A stretch of 64,000 bases of DNA. Source: Actinopolyspora biskrensis. Lineage in GTDB: Bacteria > Actinomycetota > Actinomycetes > Mycobacteriales > Pseudonocardiaceae. Within the stretch, counting starts at the first letter, position 1. Each line of letters starts with the position of its first letter. The translations under genes and the position numbers were made by a program. The notes beneath the pieces were generated by a model. It searched no databases and had not been told where the DNA came from. It saw only the letters and a list, made by a program, of their open reading frames with translations. The stretch spans positions 124,001 to 188,000 of the forward strand of contig NZ_JACBYW010000006.1 of NCBI RefSeq assembly GCF_013408175.1, written 5' to 3'. Shown here in pieces: positions 25,386-34,583 of this stretch.

Positions 25386-25424
25386 AGATTATTCCGCGGG
25401 GCACACGCGGCGCAAGCGATTTTT
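25386..25424 (-). promoter_or_regulatory. whiB7 autoregulated promoter
   Basis: Minus strand: TTGCGC (-35, 25410-25415) and TAATCT (-10, 25386-25391) are 18 bp apart, and AAAAAT lies three bases before the -35 box. An AT-rich block against -35 is the hallmark of WhiB7-dependent promoters, whose AT-hook reads it. Predicted start near 25379 gives a leader of about 395 nt. Confidence 0.75.
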
Positions 25425-25561
25425 CACACCGCTGTACCCAGCTCGAACGACAGTCACGAGATTCTCACCAGGTACCGCACGCCGCCGGGAAGCCGTCTTT
25501 TCGGCAGGATTTCACCCTGCTGGCGAGAAATCGCCACTCACGACGACCGGCTGCGGGCGCT

Positions 25562-27649
25562 TCAGAGATCGGCCGGGCCGTTCACCAGGGACAGCACGTC
25601 CGCACCGAACCGCTCCAGCTTGGTGGGACCGACGCCGGAAACCTTTCCGAGGGACTCGGTGTCGCCGGGACGCTGCTCGGCGATGGCGATCAGGGTCGCG
25701 TCCGAGAACACCACGTAGGCGGGGACCTTCAGCTCGTGGGCCCGCTCGGTGCGCCAGCTGCGCAACCTCGCCAGCAACTCGTCGTCCGCGTCCGAGGGGC
25801 ACTTCGCGCAACGACCGATCTTGACCTCGACCGCCGACTCCAACCGCGCGGAGCAGCTCCGGCAACGCGCGACGTCCTTGCGACTCCCCCGGGCCGAGTT
25901 CGCCCGCCGAGCCGTCCCGGAGCTCTCCGATCCGCTGCCGGTGGACGCCAACCCGTTCAGGAACCGACTGCGCCGACGTTTGCGTCCGCCGCCCTGCCCC
26001 CTGGACAACGCCCAGGAGATCCGCAGATGCTTTCTGGCCCGGGTCACTCCGACGTAGAAGAGTCGACGCTCCTCCTCCACCGAAGCGTCGTCACCGTCGG
26101 CGTGCTGGATCGGGAGCGTCCCCTCCGTCAGGCCGACCAGGAAAACCGCGTCCCACTCGAGCCCTTTGGCAGCGTGCAACGAGGCCAGCGTCACCCCCTC
26201 CATCGTCGGGGGGTGCTGTGCGGAGGCACGGGCGTCCAGCTCGCTCACGTAGCGGTCCAGGTCCGCGCCCTCCACCTCGCGGGAGAGCTCGTCGGCCAGC
26301 TCGGCCAGCGCGTTCAGCGACTGCCACCGCTCGCGTGCCGCCCCGCCCTCGGGTTGCTTCTGGGTCAGGCCGACCCCGGAAAGCACCTCGCGCACCACCT
26401 CGGACAGCTCGGCTCCCTCCGTGGACCCCCTGCCCGCGGCGGTGCGCAGCGCCGCCATGGCCTGACGCACCTCGGTGCGTGCGAAGAAACGTTCCCCGCC
26501 ACGTACCTGGTACGGAATCTCCGCATCGGACAGCGCCTGCTCGTACACCTCGGACTGGGCGTTGACCCGGTACAGCACGGCCATTTCGGACAGCGGGACA
26601 CCGTTGCCCGCGAGCTCGGCGACCGTCCGGGCCACGGCCTGCGCCTCGGCCGCTTCGTTCTCGTACTCGGCGAAGCCCGGTTCCGGGCCGTCCGCGCGCT
26701 GCCCGACCAGGGTCAGGCCGGTGTGCGACTTGCCGGACCCCCCCACGGCGATGACCCTGTTGGCCAGTTCGACCACCTGCGGTGTGGACCGGTAGTCACG
26801 TTCCAGCCGGACCACCTCGGCCTTCGGATAGCGGCGCGGGAAGTCGACCAGCCACTTCGGGGAGGCCCCGGCGAACGAGTAGATGGTCTGATTGGCGTCG
26901 CCCACGACGGTGAGGTCGTCCCGTCCACCCAGCCACGCGTCCAGAATCCGCTGCTGCAGCGGGGTGACGTCCTGGTACTCGTCGACGACGAAGGTCCGGT
27001 ACCGGGCGCGGAACTCCTCGGCCACCTCGGAGTGCTCCTCCAGCACCGCGGCGGTGTGCAGCAGCAGGTCGTCGAAGTCGAGCACCTTCGCGGAGTTCTT
27101 CGCCCGCTCGTAGGCCTCGAAGACCCGCACGAACCGCTCGGGGGCCACCGGAGCGCTCCGCCCGGTTCGGGCGGTTTCCGCCGGATACTGCTCCGGGGTG
27201 AGCAGCGCGGACTTGGCCCACTCGATCTCGGAGGCCAGATCGCGGACCGAGTCCGAATCCGTGGACAGACCGACCCGGCTCGCGGCCTGCATCACGAGGC
27301 GGAACTTGTGCTCGACCAGCGGCCAGATCTCCCCGTCCAGCGCACGCGGCCAGAAGTAGCGCAGCTGGCGGAAGGCGGCCGCGTGGAAGGTCTGCGCCTG
27401 CACACCGGACGCGCCGAGTCCGCGCAGCCTGGTACGCATCTCCCCGGCGGCACGGGCAGTGAAGGTCACGGCCAGCACCTGCTGGGGGACGACGAGACCG
27501 CGCTGGACCAGGTGGGCGATGCGGTGCGTGATCGTGCGTGTCTTTCCGGTTCCCGCGCCCGCGAGCACGCAGACCGGACCGCGCGGAGCCGTCACGGCCG
27601 CACGCTGTTGTGGATCGAGTCCTTCCAGCAGTCGCGGTCGATCGGTCAT
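25562..27649 (-). CDS. uvrD2: ATP-dependent DNA helicase UvrD2
   Basis: A 695-residue superfamily 1A 3'-5' helicase. Walker A is GAGTGKTRT (residues 31-39), motif II is VVDEYQDVTPLQQ, and motif III is VGDANQTIYSF; motifs V and VI (GLEWDAVFLVGL, YVGVTRARKHL) follow. After the motor come a four-cysteine module (CRSCSARL and CAKC) and a C-terminal HRDC domain (YVVFSDATLIAIAE), the architecture of mycobacterial UvrD2, in which the cysteine module is needed for unwinding. The ATG at 27649 is chosen; another lies three codons upstream. It sits between nudC and whiB7 on the same strand. Confidence 0.95.
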   Translation of the reverse strand: MTDRPRLLEGLDPQQRAAVTAPRGPVCVLAGAGTGKTRTITHRIAHLVQRGLVVPQQVLAVTFTARAAGEMRTRLRGLGASGVQAQTFHAAAFRQLRYFWPRALDGEIWPLVEHKFRLVMQAASRVGLSTDSDSVRDLASEIEWAKSALLTPEQYPAETARTGRSAPVAPERFVRVFEAYERAKNSAKVLDFDDLLLHTAAVLEEHSEVAEEFRARYRTFVVDEYQDVTPLQQRILDAWLGGRDDLTVVGDANQTIYSFAGASPKWLVDFPRRYPKAEVVRLERDYRSTPQVVELANRVIAVGGSGKSHTGLTLVGQRADGPEPGFAEYENEAAEAQAVARTVAELAGNGVPLSEMAVLYRVNAQSEVYEQALSDAEIPYQVRGGERFFARTEVRQAMAALRTAAGRGSTEGAELSEVVREVLSGVGLTQKQPEGGAARERWQSLNALAELADELSREVEGADLDRYVSELDARASAQHPPTMEGVTLASLHAAKGLEWDAVFLVGLTEGTLPIQHADGDDASVEEERRLFYVGVTRARKHLRISWALSRGQGGGRKRRRSRFLNGLASTGSGSESSGTARRANSARGSRKDVARCRSCSARLESAVEVKIGRCAKCPSDADDELLARLRSWRTERAHELKVPAYVVFSDATLIAIAEQRPGDTESLGKVSGVGPTKLERFGADVLSLVNGPADL

Positions 27650-27884
27650 GGTGCGCATCCTCGCAGAGGCGGGAGGTTGACGGCGGTCACACCCCGCCGC
27701 GTGTGGACGTGCCCCGGCGGGGCGCCTTCCACATCCCCGGGGACCCGCCCGGTGCGGCGCTCTCGAAGAGGTACCGCACAGGGAAAGCGGGCCGCTTGTC
27801 ACCACCTGCGCACCCGGCCCGGCACAAGGACGGAGCCAGCTACTCCCAGCGGAAGGGCTCCGCTCGACGCAGGTGCTCTGGGCC

Positions 27885-28030
27885 CGAGCACCCCGACCGA
27901 CCGCGGGTTCTCCCGTGGTGCTCTCGCGAGGAAGGCCCGACGTGGTGTAGGTGGCTACCCGATGTCGGGCCTCACCGCAGCGAGAGCCCGCGAGAGGTTC
28001 CGCCAAGCGACCCGCCAAGCCGGGGGAGCC
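27885..28030 (+). repeat. Modular dispersed repeat, copy 4 (full)
   Basis: Carries ccgcgggttctcccgtggtg, gcgaggaaggc, the core hairpin (27936-27969) and cgcagcgagagcccgcgagaggttccgccaagcga. It lies in the 387-bp gap between nudC and uvrD2, both on the minus strand, so this copy is not in a convergent junction. The remainder of the gap (27650-27884) has more divergent blocks related to module A (gcaggtgctctgggcccgagcacc). Confidence 0.7.
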
Positions 28031-28036
28031 GCCGAG

Positions 28037-28978
28037 TCAACCAAAGGCCCAACCACGCAGCATCCGATGAGCTATGGAGATCCCGGGAGGCAGTCGCATG
28101 CCGTGCACGGGGGCGTCCGCTTCCAGGGCCCGGCGAACGCGTTCCCTGCTCACCCAGTGTGCTTCGGCGATCTCTCCGTCCGCCGGGTGCAGTGGTGCAT
28201 CCGGATCGGCCACGGCGGCGAAGCCCACCATCAACGAACGCGGGAACGGCCACGGTTGACTGCCCAGGTAGCGGATGTCGGAGACCTCCACCCCGACTTC
28301 CTCGCGCACCTCGCGGCGTACGCACCCCTCCAGGGACTCCCCCATCTCCACGAAACCGGCCAGCACCGAGAAGCGTTCGTCCGGCCAACCGGCCTTGCGG
28401 CCCAGTAACACCCGGTCGGCCCCGTCGTGCACGAGGCAGATCATGGAGGGGTCGGTGCGCGGGTACTCCTCGTGCCAGCACCCGCCGCAACGGCGGGCCC
28501 ACCCGCTGCGGATCCGCTCCGTACCCGCGCCGCACAGCGCGCAGTAGCGCGCACGATCGTGCCAGGCGAGCAACCCGACGGCGGTGGCGAACAGGCCCGC
28601 CTCCGCGTCACCGAGCCAGTCCCCGAGCACGCGCAGATCGCTCCAGAGGAGTTCGGAGTCACGCGCGGAGGCACGCACCCCCCAGCGGGCCCTCCCCCGG
28701 TACATTCCGAGCAGCACGACGTTCGTTCCGCTCCCGGAACCCCCCGGACCGGTCCAGGCCAGACTTCCTTCCGCGTCGACGGGGGTGCGACCGTACTCGT
28801 CCACCAGCAGCACCCTGCCGTCGCGCCACAGTTCGGCCGCCGTCTCCGGATCGTCCCGTTGGGCGTCCGAGAGCTCCACCGGAGAACGGGCCAGCAGGGG
28901 AGAACTGTCCAGCTGGAACCCTCCCCCGCTCGCGGCCCTTCCGAAGTCGATCTCCTCCGATTCCGAACGAGCTGTCAC
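28037..28978 (-). CDS. nudC: NAD+ diphosphatase NudC
   Basis: A 313-residue Nudix hydrolase that cleaves NADH/NAD+ to NMN and AMP and can remove NAD caps from RNA. The zinc site uses CALCG and CGGC (residues about 155-175), and the Nudix box reads GFVEMGESLEGCVRREVREE with its catalytic glutamates. SQPWPFPRSLM is the NudC-specific SQPWPFPxS motif. The ATG overlaps the stop of the upstream M16 gene (ATGA), so it is translationally coupled to that operon. A repeat copy follows its stop. Confidence 0.95.
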   Translation of the reverse strand: MTARSESEEIDFGRAASGGGFQLDSSPLLARSPVELSDAQRDDPETAAELWRDGRVLLVDEYGRTPVDAEGSLAWTGPGGSGSGTNVVLLGMYRGRARWGVRASARDSELLWSDLRVLGDWLGDAEAGLFATAVGLLAWHDRARYCALCGAGTERIRSGWARRCGGCWHEEYPRTDPSMICLVHDGADRVLLGRKAGWPDERFSVLAGFVEMGESLEGCVRREVREEVGVEVSDIRYLGSQPWPFPRSLMVGFAAVADPDAPLHPADGEIAEAHWVSRERVRRALEADAPVHGMRLPPGISIAHRMLRGWAFG

Positions 28979-30342
28979 GGCAGCGCCACACCACCGAGTC
29001 CACGTAGCTGGTCGCTCAGCTGGTTCGCGTCACCGACGACCACGCCGGTGAACGCGGTGGGCATGTACCACCGGGCCGCCTCGGCGATCTGGTCCACCGT
29101 GACCGAGCGCAGCCGTTCCGGGTGCCCGGCGAGCCACTCCTGCCCCAGTCCCACGGCCGCCAGGCCGATCAGCATGGAGGCCAGCCCGGACTGGGAGGAA
29201 GTGGAGGTGAGCAAACCGCCGATGGCGTACTGCCGCGCCGACTCGACCTCGGGCTCCTTGGGAGGGTTCAGGGCGAGCCTGCCGAACTCGTAACGGATCT
29301 CCATCAGTGCCGCGGCCGTCACCTCGCTGGCCGTGTCGGCGTCGACCAGGATCGTTCCGTTGCCCGGGGTGAACTCGAAAGCCGAATGGGCACCGTAGGT
29401 GTAGCCCTTGTCCTCGCGGATGTTCTCGACCAGCCGGGAGGAGAAGTAGCCGCCGAAGATCAGGTTGGCGATCTGGAGCGCGGGGTAGCGCTCGTCGGTG
29501 CGCGGAACGGCCTGCGCCGAGAAGCGAAGCTGCGACTGCACCGCGCCTTCCCGGTGCACCAGCCGGACGTTTCCGCCCTCGACCGGAGGCAGGGCGGGGA
29601 TCTCGCGGGCGCTGCTCTCCGAGCTCCAGCCGGACAGCACCCTGCTCACGGTCTCCACCGTCCGCTGGGGATCGATGTCCCCGACGAGCACCAGGGTCGC
29701 CCCGCGGGGGAGCACGGCGGAACGGTGCAGCTCGCGGACCTGATCCGCCGTCACCTGCGCGACGTCGGAGGATTGCGGCACCTCCCGGGCGAACGGGTGG
29801 TCGCCGTAGCGGTGGTTCTGCAACTCCTCGCGGGCGATCACCCTGGGTTGGGAACGAGCCACGGCGATCCGCTCGACGAGACGGTCGCGTTCACCGCCGA
29901 CCTCGTGCTCGGGGTAGGAAGCACCGGTGAGCGCATCGTTGAGCACGTCGAGCAACGTGTCCATTCCGCCGGCGAGCGCGTCACCTGTGATGCTGAGGCG
30001 TTCCGGGTCCACTGTGGCCTGGAGTGTGCCCCCGACCGCGGCCAGGTCGGTGTCCATCCGGATCCGGTCCCGCCGGTCGGTTCCGGTCAGCAGGGTCTCG
30101 GCGAGCACCTCGGCTCGGGCCGGATGCATCGGATCGTCGCCCGCGAACGGGATGCGGAGCCGCAGTTCGACCATGGGCACGGCCCCGTGCCTGGCCGCTA
30201 TGACGCGCAGTCCGTTGTCCAGCACGGTGTCCACCGTTTCCGGCTGCCACCCCTGGCGCGGTTCGGCCAGTCCGGGCAGCGGCCGGGGACCCTGCTCGGT
30301 GCGGCCGATCCGCTCGGCACTGCGATGGGTAGCGCTGGTCAT
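28975..30342 (-). CDS. M16-family peptidase subunit, non-catalytic
   Basis: A 455-residue M16 (pitrilysin/insulinase) homologue in which the zinc motif HxxEH is absent: the corresponding region reads PMHPARAEVLAETLLTGT. Two M16 domain halves are visible, the second containing REGAVQSQLRFS and YFSSRLVENIREDKGYTYGA, the substrate-binding R/Y block. In bacteria such proteins pair with a catalytic M16 partner, here the gene immediately upstream, with ATGA overlap. The pair is probably a heterodimeric cytosolic peptidase. Downstream nudC is also coupled by ATGA. Confidence 0.9.
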   Translation of the reverse strand: MTSATHRSAERIGRTEQGPRPLPGLAEPRQGWQPETVDTVLDNGLRVIAARHGAVPMVELRLRIPFAGDDPMHPARAEVLAETLLTGTDRRDRIRMDTDLAAVGGTLQATVDPERLSITGDALAGGMDTLLDVLNDALTGASYPEHEVGGERDRLVERIAVARSQPRVIAREELQNHRYGDHPFAREVPQSSDVAQVTADQVRELHRSAVLPRGATLVLVGDIDPQRTVETVSRVLSGWSSESSAREIPALPPVEGGNVRLVHREGAVQSQLRFSAQAVPRTDERYPALQIANLIFGGYFSSRLVENIREDKGYTYGAHSAFEFTPGNGTILVDADTASEVTAAALMEIRYEFGRLALNPPKEPEVESARQYAIGGLLTSTSSQSGLASMLIGLAAVGLGQEWLAGHPERLRSVTVDQIAEAARWYMPTAFTGVVVGDANQLSDQLRGLGGVALP

Positions 30343-31661
30343 GCCGCACCTCCGTCGGAGTCGCCTGTCGGTTCGATTTCGAGGACGGCCCGTGTCTCCG
30401 GGCGCAGGGCCTTGGCCGCCGAGGCCACGTCCTCGGTGGTGATCGCGCCGACCCGGCCGGGAAGCTCACCGACCAGCTCGGCCCTGCCGTGCAACAGCTC
30501 GGTGCTGCCCAGGTCCAGGGTTCGCGAGATCAACCGGTCGTGGTCCCGGTACAGCCCGGCCGACCACCTGGCGGTGACCCTGGAGAGCTCCTCGGGGGTG
30601 GGCCCCTCGGTCGCCAGCCGGTCCAGCTCCGAGTCGATGGCCTCCACCACCCTGTCGGTGGAAACCTCCGGACTGTGGACCGCGGTGACCGTGAACGTGT
30701 CCGGGTCGCGCGCGTCGAGCGGGGCCCCCATCAGCCCGGCCCCGGCCTGGACGTCGACGACGAGGGAGTCCCGGTAGACCAGGCGCTGCTGCAACCGGGA
30801 GGCGTCCCCGTCACTGAGCACCTCTCCCAGCACCACGTCCGCCAGGTAGCTGTCGAGCTCCCCCACCGGGTCGGGCAGCCGGTATCCCAGGGCCACCGCG
30901 GGCAGCGGCGCGTGGGGGTCCTGCTGCCGATCGCGCCGCTCGCTCTCGAGGAGGGGCTCGGCGAAGGACGGGCGCTCCGGGACCGAGCGAGCCGGAACGT
31001 CCCCGAAGTGCTTGTGCACCAGTTCGGTGGCGTGTTCGACGTCGATGTCGCCCGTTATGGTCAACACGGCGTTGCCCGGCGCGTAGAAGGTGTCGAAGAA
31101 CGCAGCGCAGTCGTCCACGGTCGCGCGTTCGAGATCGGTGAAGTCACCGTAACCGTTGTGCGCGTTGGCGAAGCTCGAGTACAGCACCGGCGGCAGGAGG
31201 ATCCAGGGGAACCCGCCGTACGGCCGGTTCAGCACGTTGAGCCGGATCTCCTCCTTGACCACGTCCACCTGGTTGCGCAGGTTCTCCTCGGTCAGCCGCG
31301 GCGCGCGCATCCTGTCCGCCTCCAGGAACAGCCCGCGCTCCAGAGCGTTGGAGGGAAGCACCTGGAAGTAGTCCGTGTAGTCCTGGTGCGTCGAACCGTT
31401 GAAGATACCGCCGGAGCCCTGTACGTGACGGAAGTGGGCGAGTTTCTCGAGGCTCTCGCTGCCCTGGAACATCAGGTGCTCGAACAGGTGCGCGAATCCC
31501 GTCCGCCCCTGCGGTTCGGAACGGAATCCCACGTCGTAGTGCACGCTGATGCCGACCACCGGAGGCCCGCCGGGTTCGGTTGATCCCGGTTCGGCGTTCG
31601 GAGCCAGCACCACGCGCAGCCCGTTGGGCAGGGTAACGCGATGTGGTTGCGGTTCGACCAT
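30339..31661 (-). CDS. M16-family zinc peptidase, catalytic
   Basis: A 440-residue M16B peptidase. The inverted zinc motif HLFEH lies at residues 58-62 (HxxEH) in GFAHLFEHLMFQGS, with downstream glutamates about 75 residues later. The C-terminal half is the inactive-fold M16C domain with DGDASRLQQRLVYRDSLV. It degrades peptides after partner assembly, and the stop overlaps the next gene, which supplies the non-catalytic half. The ATG at 31661 starts MVEPQPHRVTLPNGLRVV, the family's first strand. Neither partner has a signal peptide. Confidence 0.93.
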   Translation of the reverse strand: MVEPQPHRVTLPNGLRVVLAPNAEPGSTEPGGPPVVGISVHYDVGFRSEPQGRTGFAHLFEHLMFQGSESLEKLAHFRHVQGSGGIFNGSTHQDYTDYFQVLPSNALERGLFLEADRMRAPRLTEENLRNQVDVVKEEIRLNVLNRPYGGFPWILLPPVLYSSFANAHNGYGDFTDLERATVDDCAAFFDTFYAPGNAVLTITGDIDVEHATELVHKHFGDVPARSVPERPSFAEPLLESERRDRQQDPHAPLPAVALGYRLPDPVGELDSYLADVVLGEVLSDGDASRLQQRLVYRDSLVVDVQAGAGLMGAPLDARDPDTFTVTAVHSPEVSTDRVVEAIDSELDRLATEGPTPEELSRVTARWSAGLYRDHDRLISRTLDLGSTELLHGRAELVGELPGRVGAITTEDVASAAKALRPETRAVLEIEPTGDSDGGAA

Positions 31662-31828
31662 GTCCTCAGCCTACGTGCGTCCGGCACCCTCGCGGTGAGC
31701 ACCCTGGTGACCACTCGTCGTGATGGACCTCGAACGATTCGTCGCCGAGGGACCTCCTTCCGGGAAGGCGCCTTTCCGCCGGTGCGAGCGAACATTCGAA
31801 CCGGGACCGCGGGCGGCGCCCGCACCGC

Positions 31829-32284
31829 CTAACCGGAGGTCCCGCGGCTGCCGCCCGCCAGCATCAGCACGTATCCGGCACCGGAGACGGCGGCGAGCAC
31901 GCACAGCACCGTGCCCGCTCTGTTGTCGAAGCCCACGAGCCCCGTCCCGCCCGGCCCGTCACCCCGCTCAGGCGGCCGAGCGTGGAACTCCCCGCTCGGC
32001 CGAACGGGCACGCGCACGTCCAGCCTGCTCCCCTCGGAGTGTCCGCAACCGTCGAACGGGACACGCAGTTGCCGCCCTTCGACACCGACCCGCACCAGGT
32101 CCCGCGCGCCGGGTGCACCGCAGGAGGCCGAACGGACCACGGTCGCCGTCGTGGTTCGCCACTCCCGCGCACCGCTCCCGGAGTCCAGGACCGGCCAGCG
32201 GGCGAACGCGATCGCGGTCACGCCGAGCGCCCCGAGCACCACCAGGGTCAACAGCACCGATGCCGAACCACGCCCTCGCCCCAC
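31829..32284 (-). CDS. Two-helix membrane protein, DUF3592-like
   Basis: A 151-residue protein with one membrane helix near residues 9-27 (LLTLVVLGALGVTAIAFA) and a second near 128-146 (VLCVLAAVSGAGYVLMLAG). The intervening 100 residues carry two cysteines and a beta-rich stretch (TTTATVVRSASCG...VGVEGRQLRVPFDGC), which resembles DUF3592 but is not a clear match. Function is unknown. The GTG start lacks a clear ribosome site. It stands alone between the M16 pair and the DUF2207 gene, both on the same strand. Confidence 0.65.
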   Translation of the reverse strand: MGRGRGSASVLLTLVVLGALGVTAIAFARWPVLDSGSGAREWRTTTATVVRSASCGAPGARDLVRVGVEGRQLRVPFDGCGHSEGSRLDVRVPVRPSGEFHARPPERGDGPGGTGLVGFDNRAGTVLCVLAAVSGAGYVLMLAGGSRGTSG

Positions 32285-32379
32285 AGTGTGATACTGCCAG
32301 ACCCGATTTCACCCGTTCCGGGGACGGATCACTACAGCGTGTGCTACGGGGCGGGCAAGCGCTTGCTCGGTCCGGGGCG

Positions 32380-32450
32380 GCGCCGGGCGAGCCGGCGAAG
32401 CCGCTCTCCGCCACCCGCGCAGCCGGCACCGCCGCGGGTTCCAGACGTGC
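32380..32450 (+). repeat. Module A fragment of the dispersed repeat
   Basis: gggcgagccggcgaagccgctctccgccacccgcgcagccggcaccgccgcgggttcc matches module A of the copies near 2180 and (reverse) 53370. No core hairpin follows. It lies upstream of the DUF3592-like gene. Confidence 0.5.
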
Positions 32451-32530
32451 GGTCCACTCCGGCGCACCCAGCGCCGAAAATTCCACCTCGGCGACCGGCA
32501 CCGCCGGGCAGACCGAGCCGCCGCCCCTCT

Positions 32531-34234
32531 TCAACGCAGTGAACGCACCTGCCCGGGACGGGCGAGCACGTCGTCCAGCACCGAGACCAGCATCGGGAAG
32601 TGCTCCCGGAAACGACGCATATCGGGCACCACGTGGCCGGTCCGTTCCACGAGTTCGCCGTACCAGTACAAACCGGGCGTGCCGTCGGCGGCGGGATCCA
32701 GCTCGGCGAACTCGCCCAACCAGCGCTCGGTCTCACCGAGCACCACCGCGTACGGCAACGAACGGGAGAAAACCATCTCGCGGTCGGTCAACGGGATCGA
32801 GTCCGCGGACGCGCTCCGCAGGTAGTCACGCAACCCCCGAACCTGGGCGACCAGGGAGCTCCCACGCTTCGTCCGGGCGGGCATGATCCTGGCGCCGAAG
32901 GTCAGGGCGACCCCGCCGACCAGCACGCCGATGCCGAGCAGCGCGAACGAGGTCGTCAGCGCCAGCGCCGCGGTCAGCACGACACCGCAGGCCGCGACTC
33001 CGAGACCGATCCACCAGAAGAGGTTCCGCTCCGAGTCGGGCCTGCGCGAGAACCAGCGCTGCGCGACCACATCGGAGTACATCCGATCACGAACCTCGGT
33101 CAGGTCGGGGGCGCTCCCGCTGCGCAGCTGGGAGACCATCACCTGACCCCGTTCGGCGCCGCCCGCTCCGAACAGCATCTCGTGCACCGCGCGCTCGTAG
33201 GAGCGCAACGAGTCGTCCGGGGGATTCAGCAGCACGATCCGCCAGTCGCGCCCCTGCTGCTCCCCGGGGACCTCCTCGATCCACAGGTAGTTGCGCACGG
33301 CCAGGTCGATGATCGTCGCGGTCACGTCCACCACGTCGACGTGCTCGTCGATGACGGTGCCGACCTGCCCGGGCAGCACACCGTCCGGGGACGCGAAACG
33401 CACATTGCCCTGTTCGTCGGTCATCAGCACGTCGACCGGCCCGACATCACCGCTGCTCACGCGCGCGTCGCGCCCTCTCGTGTACCAGAGCAGACCGAAT
33501 CCGCCGATCACCAGCAGCCCCAGCGCGGCCAGCGCCGCCGCCACCGTCGGACTCAGTTCGAAGGCATCGTCCAGGCTGAACGTCTCGTCGAACTCGGCGT
33601 TGGCCGGGACCGTTCCCTCCGGCAGGTCCACCGAGAAGTCGATCCGGTCCCCTTCGGCCAGCTCGGTGTGCTCGGCCCTGGGACCTCGTGTCGTGCCGAT
33701 CCGGAAGCTGGTGCACTTGCCGTCACTGCCGACGGGACCCGCTCGGCAGTCGATGGAGCGGGCCGGTTTCGGGGCTATGAAGGAGATCCGGGTCCGCTGG
33801 ACGGACACGTCCCAGCCGCCGGAAGCACGCCAGTCGACCTGCTGGGTGCCGCCCCGGGGGTCGCCGACGGCACCGACCACCTGGTACTCCACAGTGGATT
33901 CCCCTGGCGGCAGCGTCAGTTCGAGCTGCTCGTCGGTGACACGTGCGCTTCCCGGCCCGCTCACCTCGGCACCGCGAATGTCGAACACCCGGTCCACGTC
34001 CTCGCCCGCGGCCTGGCGCAACGGGACGGTGCGATGCACCTCGCCCCCAGAGGGAACCGTCACGCGTTCCGTGACGGACAGCTTTCCGTCACGTTCGAGC
34101 TTCAGGGAGACATCACTGGTCACCCCGTCTTCCGCCGCCCGGGCGACGGCCGATTGCCGCACCTGGGGTAAGCAGCCCATCAGGACCGCCAATGCCAGCA
34201 CGGCACAAGAGAACAGGAACCGTTTTTTCAACAC
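32531..34234 (-). CDS. DUF2207 domain membrane protein
   Basis: A 567-residue protein. The N-terminus is a signal sequence (KKRFLFSCAVLALAVLMGC; Cys could be a lipid site, but the -2 residue is unusual). An extracellular DUF2207 beta-sandwich follows (EDGVTSDVSLKLERDGKLSV). A membrane helix near residue 265 leads to a cytosolic region, then a pair of helices near residues 420-460 and a C-terminal DUF2207 segment with SLPYAVVLGETERWLGEF. Function is unknown. GTG at 34234 is chosen because the signal sequence begins there; no strong ribosome site is visible, so the start is uncertain. Confidence 0.82.
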   Translation of the reverse strand: MLKKRFLFSCAVLALAVLMGCLPQVRQSAVARAAEDGVTSDVSLKLERDGKLSVTERVTVPSGGEVHRTVPLRQAAGEDVDRVFDIRGAEVSGPGSARVTDEQLELTLPPGESTVEYQVVGAVGDPRGGTQQVDWRASGGWDVSVQRTRISFIAPKPARSIDCRAGPVGSDGKCTSFRIGTTRGPRAEHTELAEGDRIDFSVDLPEGTVPANAEFDETFSLDDAFELSPTVAAALAALGLLVIGGFGLLWYTRGRDARVSSGDVGPVDVLMTDEQGNVRFASPDGVLPGQVGTVIDEHVDVVDVTATIIDLAVRNYLWIEEVPGEQQGRDWRIVLLNPPDDSLRSYERAVHEMLFGAGGAERGQVMVSQLRSGSAPDLTEVRDRMYSDVVAQRWFSRRPDSERNLFWWIGLGVAACGVVLTAALALTTSFALLGIGVLVGGVALTFGARIMPARTKRGSSLVAQVRGLRDYLRSASADSIPLTDREMVFSRSLPYAVVLGETERWLGEFAELDPAADGTPGLYWYGELVERTGHVVPDMRRFREHFPMLVSVLDDVLARPGQVRSLR

Positions 34235-34583
34235 GCCACGAACGATAGCGAACAGTGGGTAGTGTTTTTGCCGAATTCGCTTCAAGCGCAGGGGGAAACA
34301 CGATGAAGGTGTCGCGATCAACTCGCGACCAGACGCTCTTACGTCCTTTTGGAACTCACAACGGAGCTCCGAGTGGCCGGCCGGGCAGCCGTCACGTGGG
34401 TCGGCGCCTCGCCGCGTTGCAGGGCACCTCGAGCAGCGGACCACGCCACGTGCCCTGCCGCCTCGCGATGCGTCCGACTCACGCACCGGAGCCACGAGCT
34501 CCGCGGGGGCTGAGCACCCGAGCCGGACGAAGCCCTCTGTCGGAAGTTCCCAGGACCGTACTGTTCGGATGGGAGGTGGAGCG
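34235..34583. other. Divergent promoter region without a gene
   Basis: A 349-bp gap between divergent DUF2207 and zinc-peptidase genes. An ATG at 34303 preceded by AGGGGGAA opens a frame of 94 codons, but the translation is Arg/Pro/Ser low-complexity and overlaps the next gene's start, so I do not call it. I see no repeat copy and no clear promoter pair. Confidence 0.4.

Noticed and set aside
25304-28408. 1034-codon plus-strand frame across uvrD2 and nudC
   Set aside because: It is antisense to two well-supported genes and lacks domains.
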